This document shows positions 1-10,148 of a stretch of 64,000 nucleotides of DNA, in pieces. The stretch is from positions 599,850-663,849 of the forward strand of contig JAJEKB010021701.1 in assembly GCA_022393335.1 (NCBI GenBank). Direction: 5' to 3'. The translations under genes were made by a program, and so were the position numbers. The notes beneath the pieces are model-generated. The model saw only the letters and a list, made by a program, of their open reading frames with translations, was not told the DNA's origin and ran no database searches. How positions within the stretch are numbered: position 1 is the first letter of the stretch; every line of letters begins with the position of its first letter. The DNA comes from Macrotrachela quadricornifera. Lineage: Eukaryota; Rotifera; Eurotatoria; Philodinida; Philodinidae.

Positions 1-62
1 GTTGCTCTCAGTTGGCGAAAGTCTTATTGGCGAAATTCGGGAATCCCGTATTAAAAAGCACA

Positions 63-300
63 CCCTAGTGAAGGTACTCACCCAGAGAGTACTCAAAAAG
101 TACTCACGCTGGAAAATGCCGCGAGTACTCATGAGTACTTCTGGCTTTTGAGTACTCGTTGGCCGTACTCGTCATGAGTTTTGAGTGTGAGAGTACTACC
201 ACTGAGTTCTCATGCAAGAGTATTGAGTACTTTAGTACTACCATCGAGTACTCCAGCTAAAGTACTGAGTACCACAACCAACTACTCACTGATAATCTTA
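63..300. repeat. Left TIR and GAGTACT subterminal array of the CACTA-like element
   Basis: About a dozen GTACTC/GAGTAC words in both orientations lie in roughly 230 bp, following the 30-bp inverted terminus. In CACTA elements such arrays bind an element-encoded DNA-binding protein; that role here is inference from the family. Confidence 0.85.
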
Positions 301-705
301 CAATTTCTTTACTAGTATTTTTCATATAGTACACATATTTCTACCTAATGTCTGTTCAATTTTATTATATACGTTTTCCTTTAATAAAAATGAGAAGTTT
401 AACATAAAAAAACGCAATAAACAGAATCCAAACAAAAATAATTTGAAGTATACATAGTCGAAAACCAGCATACAATAAAAATAAACGATAATAACAAATC
501 AGAACCTTTTTTAATCATAAGAAAATCACACATTTTCTTTAAAAAACAACTGCTTGTTTAAACACACATAATGCAAATAATCAACTAAACAAATCTTACA
601 AATATACATAAAATTCACTAAGAATATATCTAATGAATACATTCAATTTAAAGAAAAATATAAAAACAATATTACTTTTTATGAGTAGCTGTTCTTTTAT
701 TTTGA

Positions 706-2661
706 TTAAGATGATTCGAACACCGGTGCCAATGAAACTTCTTGTTCATTATTAGTCGTTGATGCATGTGTAACTTGTGGTAATGTTGTATCTGTTATTA
801 TTAATGTTGGTGCTATTTGACTTCGTCTTTTTCTATTATTCTCTTCATCGATATGTTGTCGACTGAGAGATTCTTTAATTTCTTTCCATTGATCTTCAAT
901 ATTTTCGTCAAGAATCATGCATTTCATTTGTATAAATTCTATAATCAAAAGTTTCAATATTAATAAATAGAACAGGAAATTTGGGAGCTGTATACGAACG
1001 CTTGAATAACTCTTCATGTTGATTCAAATATACTTTGTCATTAATATGACCAGCTTTTTTTATTAACTCTCTCATTACTATTGTTGGACGTGTTAATGTG
1101 CTACGAAGTTGATTTGGATCAATATCAGTTACTTCCTATAAATATAAATGAAACTTGATTAAGAGTGGTTCTTGATCTTTATTTTACTTTATTCAGTAAA
1201 GTAAAGTATTTGTCTTTACTTTACTGAATAAAGTAAAGCTGAGTACCTCTAAAAAAATCAGGTAAAATCATATGAAAAATCTGATTAAAATAGTGTCATT
1301 CCAATCGATTTTTAATATGATTTTATCTAATTTTTTCACATGGGTAACTGTACTATATTTGGTAAAGCAAGGAAAAAGTATTGCTGCTATGCTTGACAAA
1401 ACAACCAGTTAAAGCAACTTACTTTAATACGTGCATAGATTTGATTATTATCACAAGATGTAGTTATTTGATTTGTCGATAGCTAGTAGCAAAATAAATA
1501 GAAATTACATTGATCTTAATCTTTCTACTATAAATCTACTTACAGAAGGTGGTTTCGATCGGAATTTTTTAACCACTGGTATGACTTTCTCCAATTTATC
1601 AACTCTTTTAGATAATTTCGAAAGTTCTTCTTGATATTTAATGCAACCAATACATGGCCCTTCCACTTAAAAGAACTATATATTGTAAACACAATACCTG
1701 TAAAAAAATATATCTACTTACTATTTCGCACTGATTCTATAACTTGTTTTTTTCTTTTACGACGAGGCTTTTTTAATAAAACTTGTAATTCATTATCTTT
1801 TTTAATAATACTTGTCGATTTTTTATCTAGGTAGTTAATTAAAATTTTTGAATTTAATTATCAATAATATATCTCACTCCATTCAATATCTGTTTCATCA
1901 CTTCCACTCAACGAACTATCATTATCATTATCATCATTATCTTTGTAATTTCTTTTTGTTCCTGTTGTTGGAGATGGATAAACTCGATCAAAATTTAATT
2001 GACGATTAACTAATGGATTTTCTTAATGAAAGAAAAAATTAGACATGCTTAACTAAGTTGTCACTGAAATTAAAAATAAAAGCCATATCACGTACTTTTT
2101 AATAAACATGGATTTGGTGTACCGTCATAAACAACTGTTGTTACTGGTTGCTCATTGATATTTGACGAAATTATTTCAATTTGTGATTTGGATTGTTCAT
2201 TTGTTACAACTCGTTTTTTAATTTCTTTTATTGATCGATGCACTGGAGATGGTGAATAATCATCATCATCTTCATTAATACTTTGATTTTCATCATTTTC
2301 TTGTTCGTCAAGTGCAAGCTCGACTTCTTCACTACCCGCTGAAGCAGCATATCGTGATGCACGCTCTTTCATTACCTCTTTAGAACCTTAAAATGATAAG
2401 CAATATTGTTAATTGTTAAGAATAGTTTTCTAATCAAAACTTACCACCACCAATAATTCGAAGATTTTTTCTTGATCCAAATGTTTTAATACTTCCATTT
2501 TGTTTATCAAGTGGATCAACAGTAACACAAGCTGCCGGAATAATGCTGTGCTTGTTCAAGTTTGGAAAGGAAACTAATACATAATCTTGTTCATCATAAC
2601 GTTTATTAAAACCTGCTGTTGATCTCCGTACACGACTATAGCTTGTTGTTGATATATCCAT
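706..2661 (-). CDS. Accessory protein gene of the CACTA-like element (TNPA-like position)
   Basis: Eight exons on the minus strand, 5' to 3': 2661-2445, 2386-2096, 2021-1878, 1826-1722, 1665-1544, 1482-1423, 1135-1000, 938-706. All introns are GT-AG and the phases join into one 435-residue frame. The donor at 1000 (GTTCGT) is the weakest junction. The N-terminal part (about residues 15-75) resembles the small fold found before BEN domains in some animal proteins. The middle is acidic and serine-rich, then comes a basic run KKPRRKRKK likely to be a nuclear signal, then a short segment with two cysteines and heptad-like spacing. The last 120 residues are helical and charged and could be a diverged BEN-like DNA-binding domain; that is tentative. 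The role as a terminus-binding partner of the transposase is inferred from position and from CACTA biology. Confidence 0.7.
1183..1237. repeat. Perfect 24-bp hairpin inside an accessory-gene intron
   Basis: Arm 1183-1206 and arm 1214-1237 are exact reverse complements built from TTTACTTTA words, separated by a 7-base loop. The hairpin lies in the intron between the exons ending at 1423 and starting at 1135. Its function is unknown. Confidence 0.9.
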
Positions 2662-2835
2662 ATCTAAAGGGAACGAAAAGATAAAAATGTATCAATAATA
2701 AAAATAAGTTTATAGTTATAAGTGAAATACAACAGAGAAAGATGAATGCTATAAACTTTATTCATCAACAATTTTTGTTAAAACTAAAAGACTTAAACAA
2801 TATAATAAAAAAAATCAATCAGGTTATACAAATGA

Positions 2836-5800
2836 TTAATCATGTTCCCATTCACACACAACTTCAGTATAAACAGATATATCATCAGTCCATTTCATAT
2901 TAATAACTTTATTAGATATATCAGCAACAGGTATAATTTTGTAGGAATATTGGTTGTTCTTGTAAAAACCATAATACGAATTTAATCTATCATTAATAAA
3001 TCGAGGAACTAACACTGTTGATAATGCATCAGAAATGGTGATGCTGATACACTTATATTGTTTAATGAATGCATAATTAAGACCATAAGAATGGAAAAAG
3101 AATAATATATCACTAAAGCAATTTTTTCTTTTCATAAGACATGTTTTATTTAATACAGAAACCAAATAACTAATTCCATTTCCAGCTTTTGTATAAGCTC
3201 GTGAATGAAACATTTTAAATCCACGGCTATAACGAGAATAAAATATAGCTTCTGTTAAATCAATCTTTTTTTTGGTAGCACATATATTTAATTTTGACTG
3301 ATAATTTTGAATAAATGAGTTGTTCGTAAATATTGCATTAAATTTTTCAATGTAAAACATATCCTTAAGTTTAATTGAATTCGTTAAAGCTAAAGAACGA
3401 TCGACATTATACCATGTAATAAATTGTTCTAGTATATATTTTTTCCCTAAACACCATTTGACCGATTGACCAATGTATGACTCACGAGCAAAACACGATG
3501 TAAATACTAATGCACCATGTTTAAGTACTTGATCTTTCAAATGTAAGTGTAGATGAAGTGTACATAATGGTGACTTTTCACCATAATAACTTGCAATATT
3601 TTCATAATAATGATTAAAAATATTCTCAATACCATCCAGTTCGGTAATATTTTCATAAAAATACAAAGTACGTACATATACAAAATAATGTAAGAAATGA
3701 ACTGCAAGAGAATCAGGAAGAAATAAAGATACGAAAACTGGTGAAACATAGAGTAGAAAATCTCTAAAAAGATAAATTATAAGACATGTAAAATTACAAA
3801 AAGACATTGATTTAAAGGATTTTCTTTTTCTTTAGTTTGCTTTATTCAACAAGTTTAAAATTCGTACATTCTTTCTTCTAACGTATCTATTTCTAATAGA
3901 AAATCATTAATTTTATAAGTATCGCATATAAAAAATGAACAACTAGGATAGTTTAACTGAAAAGGTGAAGACAAAATATAGTAATATGCAGACATTATAA
4001 AATATCTTAGTTGAGCTGTAATCTTAATCGCACCTGTAGGAAAACCTGAACCATATTATAGATCATGTCTATAAAAAGTATGGTGTATGTTAAAAACTGT
4101 CCCTTCTGTGTTAATATTTTCACCGCAAAATAATATGATCAAATGAGATTTAATCTTAATACCACACTGATAAATTCAAAAATATCATTACTTAATTCGA
4201 AAGCTAATTTTACTTATATTACTTTTACTTTACTAATAAAGTGAAATTAAGATGCTATACTTAGATGTTATTATTAAATACTTATACCTAAACATTTTTG
4301 TTTTCCATTTATGGTATTGTATAAGAGGACTAAATTGATATTTAAATGAATGAGGTAAAGTAGTTGATATTAAATAATTTGAACTTTGTTCAAAAACACC
4401 AGGTAATAGAATTTTCTCCCAATAAGTTATTAAAGTCTTAAAATGTCCACTACAGACGAGATGCATGTAATCCTTAGATATTTGATCAGGAAAGATCAAT
4501 ATTTGTGTTAATGGTGTTGGTCCCTTGATTCCTTTTGATGCTGCTGAAGTTGTTCTTTGTTTTGCTAAGCTTGTATAATCATGATCAGTTTTTGATGCAA
4601 ATGGTTTTTTTGAGTGAGGATAAAATACTTGACGATCAATAGCAACACCATGAATATTACAATCAGGACATGCATCATAACCATTAAATTGAATGATGTT
4701 ACAGTTTTGTGCTAAAGCTGGCAAGTCAAATGTAATTAATTGTGCACGAATTGAAAATTTCAACTTTTTACCAGCATTAGTAATAATAGTAATTCCATTT
4801 TTAAATAAATCGGAAATTTGCTCAACAATATTGGACCATAATAAGTCTCGATTAGGATGCGTGCCGCCTAACCAAGCACCAAAAATCATTGTAGCATCAA
4901 CTCGGTCCCTAAGAGGAGGTGGAATTTCTACTAATGTACATTGCACCGGCCACAAGGATTTTCCACCAACCTTAGTAACCGGTGCACCATCTGTATGAAG
5001 CATCAATGTTAGATGATTGGATGAATTTGATGGTAAGTTTTTATAAATCTATAAAAGTAAAATTTCCTTCAATCAAAAACTGTCAGGAGTTATTAACGGG
5101 AAAAAAATAAGGTTTATAGCTATGCAAAAATTTAGTTAGTGAGATTACAATTCCGTTTAATTATAGAATTGATTGAACTCTTCTCGTTAAAATAAATCAG
5201 TGTGAATTTAAATCTGTCAGTTGTATTTTTTGTAAATTACAAAGAATTCATGACAATTAATACTATGAATCAATTGAAGAAAAAATTATAATACTAACTT
5301 GTCCATTCAATAAATCACCAGGAAAAATATGATCTGATTCACATTGATATTCCTGAATTATATTAATATATCTCTTTGCTGTTGTTAATATTTCTTTTTT
5401 GACATCACATATCACTAATTCACTAATATTTTTAAATGAACGTCGTTGATTGTTCAGAAAACATTCATTCGTACATGCAGTTTGTTGAACAGATAACAGA
5501 GGATGAAAGCATTGACGACAATAATAAGACACTTTCTTGGAACAGTCAATATCTAGAAATAACAGCAAACAACAAAAAGATTAAGATTGTGATGGTGTGT
5601 GAATACGATAAAGGTTTACCGACAATTTTTAATAGACTGGAGGCTGTGCGTGGTAGTTTATTTTCAGATGGTAGTAACAGACGCAGCGCATTTAATAAAA
5701 GTTGTATTTGTAATTTGTTCAAATTCAAATCTCGAGAAAGTTTAAGTAGCTCGGAACAAGCATCATAAATTGATAAATTACATGAAGTATATAATTTTCG

Positions 5801-6148
5801 TTCACGATTAATATTAAATGAGTTGATAAATTCAAGTACATCATCATCATTATTATCATCTTCATTACTGTCAGACTCTTCTTCATTTTCACTTGAACTT
5901 TCTACTATTGAATATTGCATGTTTAATGCTTGTTCATCAATGGGCTGGCAATCAATATTTTTTGAGTATGTACAAAAATCTTTAACTGGTATTTGTATTT
6001 CATCAGATGTTTCTTCAACAGCATCATTATCAGAACAATTTTCTTGTAATTCATTAAATTTTGAATCAAGTTTAATAGCTGTTGATTGTCGTCGACATTG
6101 TCTTTTTCTTTCACTTCCAGTCGTTCCATAAAAATGTTTGTGAGACAT
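2836..6148 (-). CDS. CACTA/EnSpm-like transposase
   Basis: Four exons, 5' to 3': 6148-5620, 5552-5299, 5048-4288, 3763-2836. They are joined by GT-AG introns of 67, 250 and 524 bp into one 823-residue frame with no stop. The N-terminal 120 residues are basic then very acidic. A cysteine cluster (YYCRQC and a second CxxxC, residues about 187-205) looks like a zinc site. The third exon carries the catalytic-type core: LHTDGAP with D281 as the likely first acidic residue, a WPVQC strand, the GAWLGG turn, and a second zinc-like YDACPDC motif. The last exon matches the C-terminal part of animal EnSpm transposases (the RDFLLYVSPVF strand-helix region). The reaction is cut-and-paste DNA transposition. 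The ATG at 6148 opens the frame; no better start is seen upstream. This call is strong for family, moderate for activity. Confidence 0.85.
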
Positions 6149-6699
6149 CTAAAAACAGATGAAGTACTAGAAATCATCATGAAGTAGGTGATTATAGATT
6201 GAACAATATCATTGAGAAATTTTAAAAAAAATAGTAAATGATGCTATTTTTAAATAATATATTAATCTACGAAAACATCTAATTCAATTGTACATAATTT
6301 CTGTTGAAAAAAAAATATTTCTCTTACAATATGTTTTGTTGAAATATTAGATCTATAATGAAGAAGTTAATTTTATTACACACATAAGCTGTTTTTAAGA
6401 TAAGTTTTAAAAAGTTGAAAAACAAAGCTCTTCGAAGCAATTAGAATATAGAAAACGATTCTTTATTTTATTTCAATAACAAACGAACACGTGAAAACAT
6501 CCAATAGAATATATTCTCTTCCTCTATATAAGCAATATAATTATTTTTCTTTTTGTTTCAAAATATTGAACAATAATAGCTTAATTAATTTGATTTCTAT
6601 TTCTGATGCGTTTATAATTTTTTTTTAAAAGTTTATTTATAATAGTTTTTTTCTACATCTTGTAAATGCATAACTGTTTCATCGAGTTCTTCACGAAAA

Positions 6700-6892
6700 A
6701 AAATATACGAGTACTACTTTGAGTACTCATTGTGCTAATCATGAGTAAATTTATCCAAGAGAAAATTAAATGAGTACTACTAAGAGTACTCTGTGAGTAA
6801 AAATACTCATGAATTTTAAACAGTACTCACACGAGTTATCTGAGTACTCATGCTGGAAGGTCGTACTCTCTTGATGAGTAGTTTCACTAGGG
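6700..6892. repeat. Right TIR and GAGTACT subterminal array of the CACTA-like element
   Basis: Around ten GAGTACT/AGTACTC motifs precede the right inverted terminus, mirroring the left array. They lie upstream of the transposase start at 6148, so they may also act as promoter-proximal sites (inference). Confidence 0.85.
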
Positions 6893-7308
6893 CAAGATGC
6901 AATAGAAAAACAATCAAATTCGTCTTTTATTATAAAACAATATCATGTTTGCAACGTCGAAATTTGCTTATTCTGAAAACGATAAGTGCAAATATAGAAT
7001 AAGCAATCCTTTATAAATTGTATTCTCTTTTCACGTTACATCTTGTAATATTCTATTCAGTGATAATAAAATGAAATGTAAAAGTGTTCCATTATAATCC
7101 AAATAGTATCAACCAGTTTACTACAAAAACAGTTTTAATGATATCGATTGAAAAGAAACTTCTTCCAAACAGCTTATGTGAAATTATGAATTATCTTTTA
7201 CCCGTAGAAATAGGTATTAAAATTTAATAAAAACGAAACTTATAAGATGTAAATAATTGAAATTAACGTTTTGAATTTCTTCTAAGAGATAAAAAAAAAA
7301 AAGCAAAG
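6893..7308. other. Non-coding flank right of the transposon
   Basis: AT-rich sequence with no supported gene. Bases just after 6894, together with 1-60, weakly match a copy near 22055-22130, suggesting an older dispersed repeat into which the CACTA-like element jumped. Confidence 0.5.
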
Positions 7309-7861
7309 TCATAAATATTGTTTAAATGTTGTTGTTCTTGTTCCTCTTCCAATAAGTAAATTATGTAATGTCCATGTATACATTAATTGAATAATTTCAT
7401 CAGTAAATGCTTGACTACATTGAACTTTTTCAATTAAAAATTGTCGAAATTCTTTAGGTGTTTTATGAATTAAATAACGACCAATTAAATCTGTCATTGT
7501 TAATATATAACATGAACGAAGACGATCAAAATCATTATTATTTCGATTTGATAATGGTAAATCACGTATCTAAATATTAAATTAAATTATAAAATATAAA
7601 ATAAAAATAATTTACATCACGATTACATAAATGAGTAAAAGGAAAATTTTCATATGTTATTATATCATTTTGATTATTTGTTTCTAATGTTGATAATAAT
7701 GGTATTAGATTATTATTATTATTATTTGAATTAATTAAATTAGATGATGAAATTTTATTTTTTATTAAAATTTTCTTTGAAGATTTTGATATTTGTTTAA
7801 TAAGTGATAAAATATAATTCATTTCAGCATCGATTTTAACTAAAATTGACATTGATATCAA
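7309..7861 (-). CDS. Hypothetical small protein, two exons
   Basis: Exons 7861-7616 and 7569-7309 are joined by a 46-bp GT-AG intron, giving 168 residues. The first half is lysine-, serine- and asparagine-rich with an N-tract of six Asn, hence low complexity. The second half is a compact helical domain with aromatic and cysteine positions (DRLRSCYILTMTDLIGRYLI) and looks like a genuine folded region. No family is recognised. There is no clear signal peptide or membrane segment. Codon use is AT-rich like its neighbours. The start at 7861 is the first ATG in frame. It could be the 3' part of a longer gene if further 5' exons exist between 7862 and 8200. Confidence 0.5.
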
Positions 7862-8287
7862 TAAAAAGAAAAAAAAGAAAAAAGATTAAAATAGCGCTTA
7901 TGATATTTATATTCATTGAGATTAGATTTTATCAAAATAGTTTTTATATATATAAATATTAATTATTTAATGTAAGACAGAAACACATTTACAATGTACT
8001 TGAATATGTCCTTAAATGCTCATTTTGTCCTTGTGTTAGGCGAGGTAAAAAAAAAATTGATCCTTGTCTCTGGATTATGAAAAGATGAGGGACACAAATG
8101 CATTGTTCATTTCTATTCTTAATATCTTTACATTCTTCCTAAGTCTTCCAGGGACACTTATCGGATTGATATAAAAAGGAGTAAGAAAGTATGTCGAGAC
8201 ACTTTAGTATACTATAAGAATTTATTTGAAATAAAAGATAAAATTATCAGGTAATAATTAATTATATTTTATTACAAAATTTTGATA
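7862..8287. other. Intergenic region between divergent genes
   Basis: AT-rich sequence between two divergently transcribed genes, probably holding both promoters. No specific motif can be supported. Confidence 0.4.
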
Positions 8288-8923
8288 ATGTTTATTTCTA
8301 TTAATCTTTTTTTAACATTAATTTTTCTTCTTATTGTTGTAAATGGAATAATTCCATCATCAAAAATAGAAACTGATTTAAATGAATTAGTTAAATTACA
8401 TAAAGAATTTCTTGATCGATCACCATCTATACCAACTCGTGATGCTTATAAACTTCGATGTAATTCTATAGATGAATGTTGTCCAAATGAAAAAGATAAT
8501 CTTTATACATTATTTAGTGAAAGTCAATTTACAGAAAAATGTTTATCAAATGGAACAAAAATATTAAAATCATCACTTTCTTCATCATGTTTATCAACAC
8601 TTCGTCAATTAATTCAATTAACAAAAGAACCAATTTATATAGAATATTTTGAAATTCTTGGTAATAATGCAAATCGTCTTAATAGAATTAAAATATGGAA
8701 AAAACAAATGAAAATGGTTTGTTCACAAGATGAACTTCATGCTTATTATTGTGATCATGAAAATATAGAAAAATTTAAATCATGTCAAAGAAAAGTTTTA
8801 GAAATGGTTGCTAAAGAAAATCCTGATGATGATGGAACTATTTATAAAACATTTGTTTCACAATGGGAACAAGAATATGCTGTTGATAATCAAAAACTTG
8901 CGAAAGCTTTTTCTAAAAATTAA
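8288..8923 (+). CDS. Secreted cysteine-containing protein, unknown family
   Basis: A single exon of 211 residues. The first ATG is at 8288; the two codons before it read TTG ATA and are not needed. Residues 1-20 (MFISINLFLTLIFLLIVVNG) form a clear signal peptide, so the product is probably exported. The mature part has eight cysteines: CxxxxCC near residue 58, then single cysteines at increasing spacing. This fits four disulfides in a helical, charged protein. There are several lysine-rich helices and an acidic PDDDG stretch near the end. No recognised enzyme motif is present. The intronless state contrasts with the helicase downstream but is normal for a short secreted gene. Function not assigned. 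Confidence 0.7.
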   Translation: MFISINLFLTLIFLLIVVNGIIPSSKIETDLNELVKLHKEFLDRSPSIPTRDAYKLRCNSIDECCPNEKDNLYTLFSESQFTEKCLSNGTKILKSSLSSSCLSTLRQLIQLTKEPIYIEYFEILGNNANRLNRIKIWKKQMKMVCSQDELHAYYCDHENIEKFKSCQRKVLEMVAKENPDDDGTIYKTFVSQWEQEYAVDNQKLAKAFSKN

Positions 8924-10148
8924 TATATTAGTTTTTTTTTCTCTTTAATGAATAATTATTATTCTAGCTTATGGAAAAAAAACGTTTTAAATTATTAAAT
9001 AAACCTATTATAAAACTTTTTCGATTCGAGATTCTAACTATATTAACTAAATTAAAGAGCTCGATAAATTAAATATTTTTTATGACGAAATTTGATCTTG
9101 TAAATGAAAAAAATGAAGTTTTGACTATGACAAAGATTGAAAATGACTAAAATTTTACATTATTCGTTTATCTCGAACTTTTCATTGTTTTATTTTAAAA
9201 GAGCAAGTTCTAAAATAAAAACTGCGCAACTCACTAAGCTTTTACTGTAGACAAGTGTGTACAACTCGAGATGCTCTATTAAATGATGCATTCTGTATTT
9301 TCTTCACAACTTTCATCACTATTCCATTTTTGTTTAGATATTTACAGAATATATACTTTTCAGACTTTCATAACGGGCAAAACATTCATTCTGAAAAAAA
9401 TTTATGACTTTCTAACTGTGAATATTTTCAAATAATATGTCGATCAAAAAATTATTATAGGTCATGTACGCTCTATATATTGTTCGTAGAAACTCACCAA
9501 AATCATAATGAATGATGTCATAAGATATTATGAGAATTAAAGATGTACCACTTTAATAAAAATTGTCCTGCATTAATCAAATATTTATATTGTTACAAAA
9601 TAGAAATACGATTGCACAAAAATAATTATATTAAAGCCTTATTTAATCCGAATCAAATCGATCTGAGATGAAAGATGACGGAAGCATAAATAGTTCAATC
9701 GGATCGATTCAATATATTTCCTAGATAACCAATCATTGACAAAGTCAAAACTAGATTAGGTTCAAAAATATCCATAATGATTATCGTAGTATATATGATT
9801 TCAAGTTTTTTTTATATGTAATGAGCTAAATAAATGGTTTCGAGATTGTGTACATCATCGTCGAAATAGATATCATTGACATAAAGATTGCCTAATTTAT
9901 TTCATAATTAAATTTTCTTTTACTGTTTAAATATCAAAAAATGTTCACAATTTTTAACATTAATATGCACTTGTAATGACTCTTTCTACAAAAAAAAGAA
10001 TAATAGATGTCACTATTATTTATTGTAATAAAATATAAAATTTCTACATTTATTATTGAATTGACCAATGAATTTAATATTATGAATAAATAAATTTATA
10101 TATTTTAAACATTGATCCTTTTCAAAACTAAACTTAATTCAATAAAAT
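8924..10148. other. Intergenic AT-rich region upstream of the helicase
   Basis: About 1.2 kb with no open frame that looks coding and no clear repeat. It presumably contains the helicase promoter, but no specific element is visible. Confidence 0.4.

Larger units (their letters stand above)
63..6892 (-). mobile_element. CACTA/EnSpm-like autonomous DNA transposon, apparently intact
   Basis: The ends are inverted copies. The left terminus CCCTAGTGAAGGTACTCA at 63 pairs with the reverse complement of the right terminus ending at 6892, about 26 of 30 bases matching. A CA dinucleotide flanks both ends (61-62 and 6893-6894), giving a 2-bp target duplication. Both ends carry clustered GAGTACT/AGTACTC motifs, the subterminal repeat layout known for CACTA elements. 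Inside, on the minus strand, are a transposase (6148 to 2836) and an accessory gene (2661 to 706). Both keep open frames across all predicted introns, so the copy may be young. The superfamily call rests on the transposase motifs and the subterminal repeats; the termini are CCCTAG rather than CACTA, so the exact family is uncertain. Confidence 0.85.
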
